64,000 nt of DNA, taken from NCBI GenBank assembly GCA_963805325.1, contig CAWDTS010000009.1, positions 248,001 to 312,000 of the forward strand, read 5' to 3'. The DNA is from DASWJZ01 sp963805325. GTDB lineage: Bacteria > Pseudomonadota > Alphaproteobacteria > Rhizobiales > Afifellaceae. The notes beneath the pieces are model-generated. The model had not been told where the DNA came from and did not search any database. It worked only from the letters and a program-made list of their open reading frames with translations. The translations under genes and the position numbers were made by a program. The stretch's first letter is position 1; every line of letters starts with the position of its first letter. Of the stretch, positions 10,616 to 20,126 are shown one piece after another.

Positions 10616-11081
10616 GGCATTTTACCGGGCGGCCGCGGCCCGCCTTCGCCCTGCCCTTCTCATCGCGCTTCTGGCCGCGCCGGCTCTCGCCGCGCCGATC
10701 AACAATCCGGTCGCGGAGTTCACCGGGCTCGACAAGATCACCGGGCGCACCATCACCTTCGACGTCAAGATCGACGAGACGGTGCAATTCGGCGCGCTGC
10801 AGGTGACGCCGCGCGTCTGTCACACGCGCCCGCCGACCGAGCCGGCGCAGACGACGGCGTTCGTCGAGGTCGACGAGATCACGCTCTCGAACCAGATCCA
10901 GCGGCTCTTCACCGGCTGGATGTTCGCGGCGAGCCCCGGGCTGCACGCGGTCGAGCATCCCGTCTATGACGTGTGGCTCGTCGACTGCAAACTGAAGATG
11001 GGCGAGGAGGAGAAGCCCGTCGAAGCCGCGCCGCTCCCGGACACCGAGCTTCCGACGCCGGACGACCAGCCGGAGGATTAG
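10612..11081 (+). CDS. DUF2155 domain protein, one-base frameshift near its start
   Basis: The reconstructed 156-residue protein starts at GTG 10612, overlapping the NDUFA12 stop. It has a signal peptide (LLIALLAAPALAAP) and a DUF2155 domain (ITFDVKIDETVQFGALQ, then TPRVCHTRPPTEP). The reading frame breaks at 10620-10624. Adding one T to the CATTTTACC run restores VRHFYRAAAARLRPALL without any other change. No start codon exists in the downstream frame before the domain. DUF2155 next to NDUFA12 and aat is a conserved alphaproteobacterial arrangement, so a sequence error is likelier than loss. Confidence 0.8.
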
Positions 11082-11113
11082 GGGCGCTTCCGCGCTTCCC
11101 GGAAGGGGAACGA

Positions 11114-11566
11114 ATGCCAAAGATCGACATCGCCGCCGTGCCCGCACGCAAGGGTTCGGGCTATCCGCCGCCGTTCGATGCGCCTTGCGCTACCCGGACG
11201 CGGAAGCGCCTCGGGGACGCGGGCGGGCTTCGCGATTTCGGCGTCAATCTGATGAATTTGCCGCCCGGCGGCTGGTCCAGCCAGCGCCATTGGCACAGCC
11301 ACGAGGACGAGTTCGTCTATGTGCTCGAAGGGGAAGTGACGCTCGTCGAGGACGGAGGCGAGACGGTGCTGCGCTCAGGCGATTGCGCGACGTTTCCGAA
11401 AGGCACCGGCAACGGCCATCACCTGATCAACAGATCCTCCGCCACGGCCGTCTACCTGGAGGTGGGCTCGCGCAACCCGGACGACCTCACGACCTGCTCG
11501 GACATCGACATGATGAGCTCCAACGCCGACGGCCGCTTCGTGCACAAGGACGGCACGCCTTACTGA
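11114..11566 (+). CDS. Cupin domain protein
   Basis: 150 residues forming a single conserved beta-barrel. The metal-binding cupin motif 1 is in HWHSHEDEFVYVLEGEVTL (~residue 60) and motif 2 in SGDCATFPKGTGNGHHLIN (~90). The family resembles cupin_2 proteins such as sugar-phosphate or transcription-linked cupins, but no fused partner is visible. ATG 11114 follows GGAAGGGGAA. Ligand unknown. Confidence 0.85.
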   Translation: MPKIDIAAVPARKGSGYPPPFDAPCATRTRKRLGDAGGLRDFGVNLMNLPPGGWSSQRHWHSHEDEFVYVLEGEVTLVEDGGETVLRSGDCATFPKGTGNGHHLINRSSATAVYLEVGSRNPDDLTTCSDIDMMSSNADGRFVHKDGTPY

Positions 11567-11773
11567 GTTCATAGCTGGAGTTGAATACGGCCGGCGCTCG
11601 GACGCGCCTGCTATTCTCAGGGTTGGCCACAATGCAATGATGATGCCTGGCTGGAAGCCGCCGCAAATTGAGTATCCGTCGACGAGCGACGTGTCGGAGG
11701 TCTCACCCGCAGCCGCTTGACTAGCTTGTCGGATGCAATTGCCGGTTTCTAGGACTTGCGCTAGACGCCTCAT

Positions 11774-12673
11774 GTGCGTGGCGCCATTATTTCACCCTAT
11801 GCGGTCAGGCCAGACGGCTCTTTCAGCGTGCTCGGCGACGTGCCGATGTTGGGAGCGCTTCCGACAGCTCTTCTCTACTGGGACCGCCTAACAGTACCGT
11901 TGATCGCTCCTGGCTTCTTAGCTCGTCTAGATGAGAATGTAGACTTTCTGGTTAGTGAGGGAGAGGCAGAGCCTTGGTTGGTCAAGGAGCGCAACGAACT
12001 CGACTTAGACGCCGATATCCCCCGCTTTGTAAACGACTTCGCTGCCCGTATCCGCGAGAAGAAACAGCGGCTCAATGAGACTTGGTCGGTGATCAGCCCG
12101 ACCGGCGGACAAGGCGACCTCACCGCTTATCTTCCCCGCGAGGCTTCGTCACATTCGCGTGGCGCAAACCACACACAAGTTCTCGAAATGACACTACGGG
12201 AGGCTCTGCCGATGCCTCCTCCCGGCACTCCATTTCAGGATGTCATCACATTCAAGAGGAAACGTGCTGACAACCTCGTGGAGATGCATCAAGCGATCGA
12301 GGAGCTTGCGGTTACGCTCTCAGGTGCAGAGAGCCTCGACGACGCGGTGCGCGCTGGACAACGTCGTATCACCAACGCACTCTGCGAACTTGACTCGGTA
12401 TTTGGCGAGTCATGGCCGAGGCGGCTGGTGGGCACCTTGCGTGCAAACATCGGTTCCATAACCGTCGGCGCGGCGGTGGGGGCATTCGGAGCTGGCCAGG
12501 CAAGTGTTCCTTTAATGATTACCGGCGGAGCTTTGGCTGCTGGACAGCTGATGGTTGCTGCGCTGCTGGATGACGGCGCTGCAAGAGTTCTCTTGCCGGA
12601 GCGGAGCGCGCCGTACGTCTACGCCTATCAGGCGCAGCGCGAGTTCGCCCCACCTAGCGTCGGAAACAACTAG
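11774..12673 (+). CDS. Orphan protein of unknown function (possibly DUF6236-like)
   Basis: 299 residues. It begins MRGAIISPYAVRPDGSFSVL and has ALLYWDRLTVPLIAPG near residue 35, an opening style I associate loosely with DUF6236 proteins; this is not certain. The middle is charged and helical (RIREKKQRLNETW; NLVEMHQAIEELAV). A hydrophobic, glycine-rich stretch lies near 225-265 (GAAVGAFGAGQASVPLMITGG), possibly one or two membrane helices. Base and codon use is visibly AT-richer than neighbours, and it sits between DUF2155 and aat, which are usually adjacent. I infer recent acquisition; a defence or phage-related role is possible but not shown. Confidence 0.65.
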   Translation: MRGAIISPYAVRPDGSFSVLGDVPMLGALPTALLYWDRLTVPLIAPGFLARLDENVDFLVSEGEAEPWLVKERNELDLDADIPRFVNDFAARIREKKQRLNETWSVISPTGGQGDLTAYLPREASSHSRGANHTQVLEMTLREALPMPPPGTPFQDVITFKRKRADNLVEMHQAIEELAVTLSGAESLDDAVRAGQRRITNALCELDSVFGESWPRRLVGTLRANIGSITVGAAVGAFGAGQASVPLMITGGALAAGQLMVAALLDDGAARVLLPERSAPYVYAYQAQREFAPPSVGNN

Positions 12674-12688
12674 ACACTGAAGACTGCC

Positions 12689-12715
12689 TCGGGTCACACT
12701 TCCCGGACGACCCGA
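12689..12715. terminator. Stem-loop between convergent genes
   Basis: TCGGGTC at 12689-12695 pairs with GACCCGA at 12709-12715 across a 13-base loop. It lies between the orphan gene's stop and the aat stop, so it may end both transcripts. No T-tract is present. Confidence 0.35.
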
Positions 12716-12725
12716 TGGAGGTCTC

Positions 12726-13367
12726 TCAGGCCCAGCGAGCAACATCGCCTGAGGAGAAATCTGCCTCGCCCGCCAGCGCTTCGTCGAGAAGCTCGATGTA
12801 GTCGTCACGCGCCAGCTCGATTGCGCCGAACTGCGCCAGGTGCGCGGTGATAAACTGCGCATCGAGGAGCTTGAAGCCACGGCGCCTCAGCCGCGCCACG
12901 AGGTGCACCAGCGCAACCTTCGAAGCATCGCGCTCAAAGGAGAACATGCTCTCGCCGAAGAAGGCGGCGCGCAGCTTCACCCCGTAGAGCCCGCCGACCA
13001 GCCGTCCCTCACGCCAGGCTTCGACGGTGTGGACATGGCCTGAGCGAAAGAGCGCGCCGTAAAGCTTTCGGATCGGCTCGTTGATCCAGGTCGCGCGGCG
13101 GCCGGGCCGGGGCGCGGCGCAGGCCGCGATCACGGCGTCGAAATCGGAATCGACCCTTATCTCGAAGTGGCCGGCGCGCACGGTGCGAGCCAGCCGCCGC
13201 GGCACATGAAAGCGATCGAGCGGCAGCACGCCGCGCATCTCCGGCTCGACCCAGTAGAGCGTCGGGTCGTCGGCCGAATCGGCCATCGGAAAGATGCCGC
13301 AGGCATAAGCACGCAGAAGCAGGGAGGGCGTGACGAGGTCCTGATCCTTGTCGCGCGGGCGGGTCAT
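12726..13367 (-). CDS. aat: Leucyl/phenylalanyl-tRNA--protein transferase
   Basis: 213 residues. Aat adds Leu or Phe from tRNA to proteins with N-terminal Arg or Lys, tagging them for ClpS/ClpAP degradation. Family segments PSLLLRAYACGIFPMADSAD (~residue 13), RATWINEPIRKLY (~95), LVGGLYGVKLRAAFFGESMF (~130) and LDAQFITAHLAQFGA (~175) are intact. I chose ATG 13367, just after the accC stop at 13372; the frame is open upstream inside accC. It is the last gene of the aroQ-accB-accC-aat run. Confidence 0.94.
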   Translation of the reverse strand: MTRPRDKDQDLVTPSLLLRAYACGIFPMADSADDPTLYWVEPEMRGVLPLDRFHVPRRLARTVRAGHFEIRVDSDFDAVIAACAAPRPGRRATWINEPIRKLYGALFRSGHVHTVEAWREGRLVGGLYGVKLRAAFFGESMFSFERDASKVALVHLVARLRRRGFKLLDAQFITAHLAQFGAIELARDDYIELLDEALAGEADFSSGDVARWA

Positions 13368-13371
13368 CGTC

Positions 13372-14727
13372 CTAGCCCGGCTCCGCCGAGCGCGCGGCGA
13401 GATGCTCCTCCAGCCAGCGAATATCGTAGGCGCCATCGAGAATCGCCTGCTCGCGCACCAGCGACTGGAAGAGCGGGATCGTGGTGCGCACCCCGTCGAC
13501 GACGAACTCGTCGAGGGCGCGGCGAAGCCGCATCAGGCATTCGACGCGGTTGCGCCCATGCACGATGAGCTTGCCGATCAGGCTGTCGTAATAAGGCGGA
13601 ACCGAATAGCCCTGATAGACGGCGGAATCGACGCGCACGCCGAGCCCGCCGGGCGGATGGAAATAGGTGATCTGGCCGGGCGACGGGGCAAACGTCGCCG
13701 GGTGCTCGGCGTTGATGCGGCACTCGATCGCGTGGCCGGAGAAGGTCACGTTCTCCTGCTTCACCGAGAGCGGCGAGCCGGAGGCGATGCGAAGCTGCTC
13801 CACCACGATGTCGATGCCGGTGATCGCCTCGGTGATCGGATGCTCCACCTGCAGCCGCGTGTTCATCTCGATGAAATAGAACTCGCCGTTCTCGTAGAGG
13901 AACTCGATCGTGCCGGCGCCCGAATAGCCGAGATTGGCAATGGCGTCAGAGACGGTCTTGCCGATCCGCGCGCGCTCCGCATCGTTCAGCGCGGGCGACA
14001 GCGCCTCCTCCCAGATCTTCTGGTGCCGGCGCTGCAGCGAGCAGTCGCGTTCGCCGAGATGCACCGCGCCGCCCTTGCCGTCGCCGAGCACCTGCACCTC
14101 GATATGGCGTGGGCGGGAGAGATATTTCTCCAGATAGATGGAATCGTCGCCGAAAGCCTTTCCGGCCTCGGCGCGCGCCATCGCCATCGCGCGCTCAAGC
14201 TCGGAGGCGCTCTGCGCCACTTTCATGCCGCGCCCGCCACCCCCGGAGACCGCCTTGATCAGAACCGGGTATCCGATGTCGGCCGCGATGCGCGTCGCCT
14301 CCGCCTCGTCAGTGATCGCGCCGCGCGAGCCCGGCACGACCGGAATGCCGAGGCTCTCCGCCGTCTCCTTGGCGCGGATTTTGTCGCCCATGATACGGAT
14401 ATGGTCGCCGGAGGGGCCGATGAAGACGATCCCGTGCGCGTCGAGGATGTCGGCAAACTTGGCATTCTCCGACAGGAAGCCGTATCCCGGATGCACGGCG
14501 TCGGCGCCGGTGATCTCGCAGGCCGAGACGATGCTCGGGATGTTCAGATAGCTCTCCGAGGCCGGCGGCGGGCCGATGCACACGCTCTCGTCGGCAAGGC
14601 GCACGTGCATGGCGTCGGCGTCGGCGGTCGAATGCACCGCGACGGTCTCCACACCGAGCTCCTTGCAGGCCCGCAGGATGCGCAGCGCGATCTCGCCGCG
14701 ATTTGCGATCAGGACCTTGGAAAACAT
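13372..14727 (-). CDS. accC: Acetyl-CoA carboxylase, biotin carboxylase subunit
   Basis: 451 residues, the usual length. It carboxylates the biotin on AccB using ATP and bicarbonate, the first half-reaction of fatty-acid synthesis. N-terminal KVLIANRGEIALRILRAC, the glycine-rich ATP-grasp loop SGGGGRGMK (~residue 165) and the catalytic EMNTRLQVEHPITE (~290) are present. It lies 29 bases after accB and 4 bases before aat, in one minus-strand operon. Confidence 0.97.
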   Translation of the reverse strand: MFSKVLIANRGEIALRILRACKELGVETVAVHSTADADAMHVRLADESVCIGPPPASESYLNIPSIVSACEITGADAVHPGYGFLSENAKFADILDAHGIVFIGPSGDHIRIMGDKIRAKETAESLGIPVVPGSRGAITDEAEATRIAADIGYPVLIKAVSGGGGRGMKVAQSASELERAMAMARAEAGKAFGDDSIYLEKYLSRPRHIEVQVLGDGKGGAVHLGERDCSLQRRHQKIWEEALSPALNDAERARIGKTVSDAIANLGYSGAGTIEFLYENGEFYFIEMNTRLQVEHPITEAITGIDIVVEQLRIASGSPLSVKQENVTFSGHAIECRINAEHPATFAPSPGQITYFHPPGGLGVRVDSAVYQGYSVPPYYDSLIGKLIVHGRNRVECLMRLRRALDEFVVDGVRTTIPLFQSLVREQAILDGAYDIRWLEEHLAARSAEPG

Positions 14728-14756
14728 CTCAGCACCGTCGCGGCCATGCGCCGCCG

Positions 14757-15227
14757 CTACTCGATGATCATGAGCGGCTGGCCGAATTCGACGGGCTGGC
14801 CGTCCTCGACCAGGATGTCGGCGACGCGGCCGGCGCGCGGGGTCGCGACCTCGTTCATGTGCTTCATCGCCTCGACGATCAGAATCGTCTGCCCGGCGCG
14901 CACCACATCGCCGATCTCGACGAACGGCTTGGCGCTCGGATCGGAGGCGCGGTAGACGGTGCCCACCATCGGCGACGGCACGCAGCCCGGATGCCGCGCC
15001 GGGTCGGCGGACTTCGCCTCCGCTGCCGCGGACGCCGCCTTTGCTTCCGCCTGCGCCTTGGGAGTTTGCGGCTCGGCGTAGGCGACCGTGGTGGGCGGGG
15101 CGCCGCGCGAGACGCGGATGCGGAAATCCCCCTGCTCGACCTCGATCTCCGAAAGCTCCGTCTCCTTGAGGAGCGCCGCGAGCTCGCGGATCAACGCCTT
15201 GTCGATGCCCGGCTTCTTCTCAGCCAT
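14757..15227 (-). CDS. accB: Biotin carboxyl carrier protein of acetyl-CoA carboxylase
   Basis: 156 residues. An N-terminal helical region (IRELAALLKETELSEIEVE) precedes an Ala/Lys-rich linker (~65-90). The C-terminal biotinyl domain contains EAMKHMNEV, whose lysine is the biotin attachment site (~residue 120). It carries carboxybiotin between AccC and the AccA/AccD transferase. It begins 3 bases after the aroQ stop. Confidence 0.96.
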   Translation of the reverse strand: MAEKKPGIDKALIRELAALLKETELSEIEVEQGDFRIRVSRGAPPTTVAYAEPQTPKAQAEAKAASAAAEAKSADPARHPGCVPSPMVGTVYRASDPSAKPFVEIGDVVRAGQTILIVEAMKHMNEVATPRAGRVADILVEDGQPVEFGQPLMIIE

Positions 15228-15230
15228 TCT

Positions 15231-15683
15231 TCACGTCCGTTCGAGCGCGGCCGCTCTTAGCGCGGCCAGGCCGTCGATTGCCAGCAGATAGGAATCCGCG
15301 CCGAAGCCGCAGATCACGCCCTTCGCTACGGCGGAGATCATGGAGTGATGCCGAAAAGCCTCGCGCGCGAAGACGTTCGACAGGTGCACCTCGACGACCG
15401 GCGTGGCGATCGCGCGAATCGCGTCGTGTAGCGCGACAGAGGTGTGCGTGTAAGCGCCAGCGTTCAAGACCACGCCGACCGCATCGGCCGCCTCGTGCAG
15501 CCAGTCAACCAGTTCACCCTCGTGGTTCGACTGGCGGAAGAGGATGGCAAGGCCGTGCTTCTTGGCGCGGGCGCGCGTCTTCGCCTCGATGTCGGCGAGC
15601 GTCTCCGAGCCATAAATCTTCGACTCGCGCACGCCGAGGCGATTGAGGTTCGGGCCGTTCAGGATGTGGATCGTCGGCGCCAT
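15231..15683 (-). CDS. aroQ: Type II 3-dehydroquinate dehydratase
   Basis: 150 residues from ATG 15683, the family-typical start just before IHILNGPNLNRLG. It converts 3-dehydroquinate to 3-dehydroshikimate in the shikimate pathway. The active-site tyrosine in ESKIYGSETL, NAGAYTHTSVALHDA and VEVHLSNVFAREAFRHHS are present. It leads the aroQ-accB-accC-aat operon, with AroK and AroB encoded near 54 kb. The frame is open 75 bases upstream, but that extension lacks family residues. Confidence 0.95.
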   Translation of the reverse strand: MAPTIHILNGPNLNRLGVRESKIYGSETLADIEAKTRARAKKHGLAILFRQSNHEGELVDWLHEAADAVGVVLNAGAYTHTSVALHDAIRAIATPVVEVHLSNVFAREAFRHHSMISAVAKGVICGFGADSYLLAIDGLAALRAAALERT

Positions 15684-15779
15684 CTTGCGGTCCGTAACGG
15701 GAAAATCCGGCCTCCGGCGGCCGGCGCTCGTTTTATAGGCGCTTGCCCGCGTTCGCAAAGGCGAGCGTCACGAGAGTGC

Positions 15780-15823
15780 AAAAAAAGCGGTGCATGAGCG
15801 AGGGTCGCTTCGGCACCACCGCT
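15780..15823 (-). terminator. Intrinsic terminator on the minus strand, upstream of aroQ
   Basis: On the minus strand, AGCGGTG (15823-15817) pairs with CACCGCT (15792-15786) and is followed by a run of seven T. The loop of about 24 bases contains a smaller AGCGA/TCGCT hairpin. No recognised gene ends here, so it would stop an unannotated minus-strand transcript or act as an aroQ leader attenuator. Confidence 0.5.
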
Positions 15824-16074
15824 CTGAGTCGCGGCCTGAGGGCGTGTCAGACGCCACGGTTTTCCCCGCTTTCCTCTCTTCGCACCCCTCGAAGGCGATC
15901 ATCGGCTGAAAGTTCAGTCGAAAAGATGTCAAGACTTGATCCCTTTAGCGGGTCCCCCGTAGCCTCCGAAATTGCCGCCGAGAGTCGTGTCGACGGGTGG
16001 CGGAATCCAGTGTTTCGACGTGTGGGCGTGCTGACCGAGCGTTCGGCCGGCGGGTAAGAATTTTGTGCCACAAA

Positions 16075-16121
16075 ACACAAAATCTAGTGCGTAACACTCT
16101 GTTAATCTCTATATGTAGAAA
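16075..16121 (+). promoter_or_regulatory. Tandem NrdR-box-like sites upstream of nrdJ
   Basis: Two 16-base sites at 16075-16090 and 16106-16121 match the NrdR box pattern ACACWATATATWGTGT. Box 1 reads ACACAAAATCTAGTGC. Box 2 keeps the core CTATATGTAG. Their starts are 31 bases apart, about three helical turns, the spacing typical of NrdR operators. NrdR is the ATP/dATP-sensing repressor of ribonucleotide reductase genes. Repression of nrdJ when dATP is high is therefore the likely control. Confidence 0.65.
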
Positions 16122-16253
16122 GTTGGGCCGGCGGGGCTCGGCCCGAGAATCGGGGCGTAGAACCAGGAAAATCACGCATCGGGCGGGGGCCGTTCGGTGC
16201 TACTTTGGGCGAGCAGAGTGCTCGGCCCTTATTGAGGATGGAGCGGGGCAGAA

Positions 16254-19200
16254 ATGCGGATTGAACGTCATTACACGAGCGAAGGTCAGTCGCCCTACGA
16301 GGCGATCGAGTTCCGGACCGCGACAAGCGAGATACGCAATCCCGACGGCTCGGTCGTCTTCCGGCTCGACGCGATCGAGGTGCCGGCGGCCTGGAGTCAG
16401 GTCGCGACCGACGTGCTTGCACAGAAATATTTCCGCAAGGCGGGCGTGCCCGCTCGGCTGAAGAAGATCGAGGAAAATTCCGTCCCCTCCTTCCTGTGGC
16501 GCTCGAAGGCCGACGAGGCAGCGCTCGCGGAACTTCCGGAAGCGGAGCGATTCGGCTCCGAGATGGACGCGCGGCAGGTCTTCGACCGGCTTGCCGGCAC
16601 CTGGACCTATTGGGGCTGGAAGGGCGGCTACTTCTCGTCGGAGGAGGACGCGCAAACCTTCTACGACGAGCTTCGCTACATGCTCGCCAGCGCAGAAGGC
16701 GGCGCCGAACTCCCCGCAATGGTTCAACACCGGCCTCCACTGGGCCTACGGGATCGATGGGCCGAGCCAGGGCCACTATTACGTCGACCACTGGAGCAAG
16801 GAGCTTCAGAAATCGGAGACGGCTTACGAGCATCCGCAGCCGCATGCCTGCTTCATCCAGTCCGTTTCGGACGACCTCGTCAACGACGGCGGCATCATGG
16901 ACCTGTGGGTGCGGGAAGCGCGCCTCTTCAAATACGGCTCCGGCACGGGCTCGAACTTCTCCCGGCTGCGCGGCGAGGGCGAGCGTCTTTCGGGCGGCGG
17001 CAAGTCGTCCGGCCTGATGAGCTTCCTGAAGATCGGCGACCGCGCGGCGGGCGCCATCAAGTCGGGCGGCACGACGCGGCGCGCCGCGAAGATGGTGGTG
17101 GTCGACGTCGACCATCCCGACATCGAGCAATACGTGAACTGGAAGGTGAAGGAGGAGCAGAAGGTCGCGGCCCTCGTCGCCGGCTCTAAGGCCTGCGCCA
17201 AGCACCTTTCGCTCATCATGCGCGCCTGCGTGAACTGCGAAGGCCCGGGCGACGACTGCTTCGATCCGCAGAAGAACCCGGCGCTAAAGCGCGAGATTCG
17301 CGCGGCGAAACGCGCCAACGTGCCGGAGAACTACATCAAGCGCGTGATGCAGTTCGCCAAGCAGGGATACGCGAAGATCGAGTTCCCGATCTTCGACCTC
17401 GACTGGGATTCGGAGGCCTACCTGACCGTCTCCGGACAGAACTCCAACAACTCGGTGCGCGTCACCGACGAGTTCCTGAAGGCGGTGGAGGACGATGGGA
17501 GCTGGGATCTCACCTTCCGCATCACCGGCAAGGTGGCGAAGACGCTGCCGGCGCGCGAGTTGTGGGAAACGATCGGCAACGCCGCATGGCAGTCGGCCGA
17601 TCCCGGGATACAGTACCACTCCACGATCAACGACTGGCACACCTGCCGGGCGGACGGCGAGATCATCGCCTCCAATCCGTGCTCGGAGTACATGTTCCTC
17701 GACGACACGGCGTGCAACCTCGCGTCGATGAACCTCTTACAGTTCCGCAAGGACGATGGCAGCATCGACACGGCCGCCTATGAGCATGCGGTCAGGCTGT
17801 GGACGATCGTGCTCGAGATTTCGGTGGTGATGGCGCAGTTCCCGTCGAAGGAAATCGCTCTGCGCTCCTACGCCTACCGCACACTCGGTCTCGGCTACGC
17901 CAATATCGGCGGGCTCCTGATGACCTCCGGCATCCCCTACGATTCGCCGGAAGGCCGGGCAATCTGCGGCGCGCTGACGGCGATCATGACGGGCGTCGCC
18001 TACGCCACGTCCGCCGAGATGGCGGGTGAGCTCGGCGCCTTCCCGGCTTTCGATCGGAACCGCGACGTGATGCTTCGCGTCATGCGCAACCATGCGCGCG
18101 CCGCGCGCGGCCAGGGCCACGGCTACGAGCAGCTTGCGACCAACCCGGTGCCGCTCGACCATGCGAACTGCCCGGACAAGAATCTGGTGGATCGCGCCGT
18201 GGCGGCGTGGGAGAGCGCCGTCAATCTCGGCGAGGCGCACGGCTATCGCAACGCGCAGGCGACGGTGATCGCGCCGACCGGCACGATCGGCCTCGTGATG
18301 GATTGCGACACGACCGGTATCGAGCCCGATTTCGCGCTGGTGAAATTCAAGAAGCTCGCCGGCGGCGGCTACTGGAAGATCATCAACCGCGCGGTGCCGG
18401 AGGCGCTTGCGACGCTCGGCTATTCGATGCCCGAGACCGAGGCGATCGTCACCTACGCGGTCGGCCGCGGCACGCTGAAAGGCGCGCCGGGGATCAATCA
18501 CGACACGCTGAAGACCAAGGGCTTCACCGAGGCGAAGATCGAGCAGCTCGAAACGGGGCTCGCCTCCGCCTTCGACATCAAGTTCGCCTTCAACAAGTGG
18601 TCGCTCGGCGAGGATTTCTGCCGCGACGTGCTGAAGCTTTCGGCGGAGCAGCTTGCCGACCCGCAGCTCGATCTTCTCGCGACGGTCGGCTTCTCCAAGA
18701 AGGATGTGGATGCGGCGAACATCTTCGTCTGCGGAGCGATGACGCTGGAAGGCGCGCCGCATCTGAAGGCTGAGCATTACCCGGTGTTCGATTGCGCGAG
18801 CCCCTGCGGGCGGCTCGGCAAGCGCTCGCTCACCTGGGAGAGCCACATCCACATGATGGCGGCGGCGCAGCCGTTCATCTCCGGCGCCATCTCCAAGACC
18901 ATCAACATGCCGAATTCGGCGACGGTCGACGAGTGCAAGCAGGCCTACATGCTGTCGTGGAAGCTGGCGCTGAAGGCGAACGCACTCTATCGCGACGGCT
19001 CCAAGCTTTCGCAGCCGCTCAACGCCTCGCTCATCGCCGATGACGAGGAGGACGAGGAGGAGGCGCTCGAGACGCTGATCGCGTCGACTGCCCCTGCCCG
19101 CGCCGCGATGATGGCGGAGCGGATCGTGGAGCGCATCGTGGAGCGCGAAGTGCGCGGGCGCGAAAAGCTCCCCGGCCGGCGCAAGGGCTATACGCAGAAG

Positions 19201-20046
19201 GCCATCGTCGGCGGGCATAAGGTCTATCTGCGCACCGGCGAATACGACGACGGGCGGCTCGGCGAGATCTTCATCGACATGCACAAGGAAGGCGCCGCCT
19301 TCCGCGCAATGATGAACAATTTTGCCATCGCTATCTCACTCGGCCTGCAATACGGCGTGCCTCTCGAGGAGTACGTGGAGGCGTTCACCTTCACGCGCTT
19401 CGAGCCGGCGGGCGTGGTCATGGGGAACGAGGCGATCAAGAACGCCACCTCGATCCTCGACTATATCTTCCGCGAGCTGGCGGTCTCCTACCTCGCGCGC
19501 CACGACCTCGCGCATGTGCAGCCGGAGGATATCGGCTCCACCACGATCGGCCGCGGCGTCGAGGAAGAGAACGTGAGGCCCGCGCCGGTCTCGAACGGGT
19601 TCGTGCGCGGCCAGGCGAACCGCCTGCGCGTGCTTGAGAACGACGCGCGCGGCGAATCGAAAGGCGGCGGACAAGGCCCGACCAGTTCGCTTGGGGGCGG
19701 CGTGCATTCCTCGCCGGCAAAGCTCGCGCAGAGCGGACTCGTCGCCGCGATCTCTTCCGCCAAGCCGCTGCTCGGCTCAGGCGGCGGCGGAGCGACGGCG
19801 CTGAAGCGCGAGCCGCAGCCGGAGGTTTCCAACGAGGCCTTCGGCTACGCCGCGAACGCACCGCATACGCACCCGCATCCTGAAGAGACGCGCGCGAAGG
19901 GCCCGGACAAAGCGCAGAAAGCGGCCGAAGCCCGCATGAAGGGCTACGAAGGCGAAGCCTGTGGGGAGTGTGGGAACTTCACGATGGTGCGGAATGGCAC
20001 GTGTTTGAAGTGCGACACGTGTGGAAGCACGAGCGGGTGTAGCTGA
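16254..20046 (+). CDS. nrdJ: Adenosylcobalamin-dependent ribonucleotide reductase, interrupted by a one-base insertion
   Basis: Class II reductase making deoxyribonucleotides with B12. The reconstruction is 1263 residues. The frame breaks at 16692: skipping that G joins YDELRYMLAS to QKAAPNSPQWFNTGLHWAYG, exactly as in the family. Downstream are FSRLRGEGERLSGGG, the active-site NPCSEYMFLDD, TGTIGLVMDCDTTGIEPDF, a TSCPD-type domain (KVYLRTGEYDDGRLGEIF, ~1000) and a C-terminal CxxC zinc-ribbon (CGECGNF, CLKCDTCG). It is probably the main reductase, so a sequencing error is far likelier than a pseudogene. NrdR-like boxes precede it. Confidence 0.95.
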
Positions 20047-20081
20047 ACCCTGTTGCTCTCGTTATCTCTATGTTCTACAGT

Positions 20082-20121
20082 GCGTGCAGTCTCTGAGGAG
20101 GGCGTGCAGTCTCTGAGGAGG
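20082..20121 (+). repeat. Perfect 20-base tandem duplication containing the ribosome site
   Basis: The same 20 bases occur twice head to tail (20082-20101 and 20102-20121), each ending in GAGGAGG. The second copy sits five bases before the DUF2188 ATG, so the Shine-Dalgarno sequence itself has been duplicated. Confidence 0.9.
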
Positions 20122-20126
20122 ACTCC

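Larger units (their letters stand above)
15684..16253. other. 570-base intergenic region between aroQ and nrdJ
   Basis: This region holds an apparent minus-strand intrinsic terminator (15780-15823) and two NrdR-like boxes (16075-16121). A minus-strand open frame of 77 codons (15847-16080, TTG start, ends ESGENRGV) stops just before the terminator, but I see no homology or ribosome site to support it. The half nearest nrdJ is AT-rich. I looked for a cobalamin riboswitch and found no convincing B12 box. No tRNA was found. Confidence 0.5.

Noticed and set aside
13348..14955. A 535-codon plus-strand open frame opposite accC
   Set aside because: It is antisense to a complete accC and results from high third-position G+C; its translation has no family character.
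15684..16253. Cobalamin riboswitch before nrdJ
   Set aside because: No convincing B12 box or long conserved fold was found; NrdR-like sites explain regulation better.
16680..16700. Programmed frameshifting in nrdJ (and likewise in secA)
   Set aside because: No slippery heptamer or stimulatory structure was seen, relatives have uninterrupted genes, and similar indels hit many unrelated genes here.
17737..19284. A 515-codon minus-strand frame opposite nrdJ
   Set aside because: A shadow of a highly conserved coding sequence; Arg/His-rich composition typical of antisense frames.
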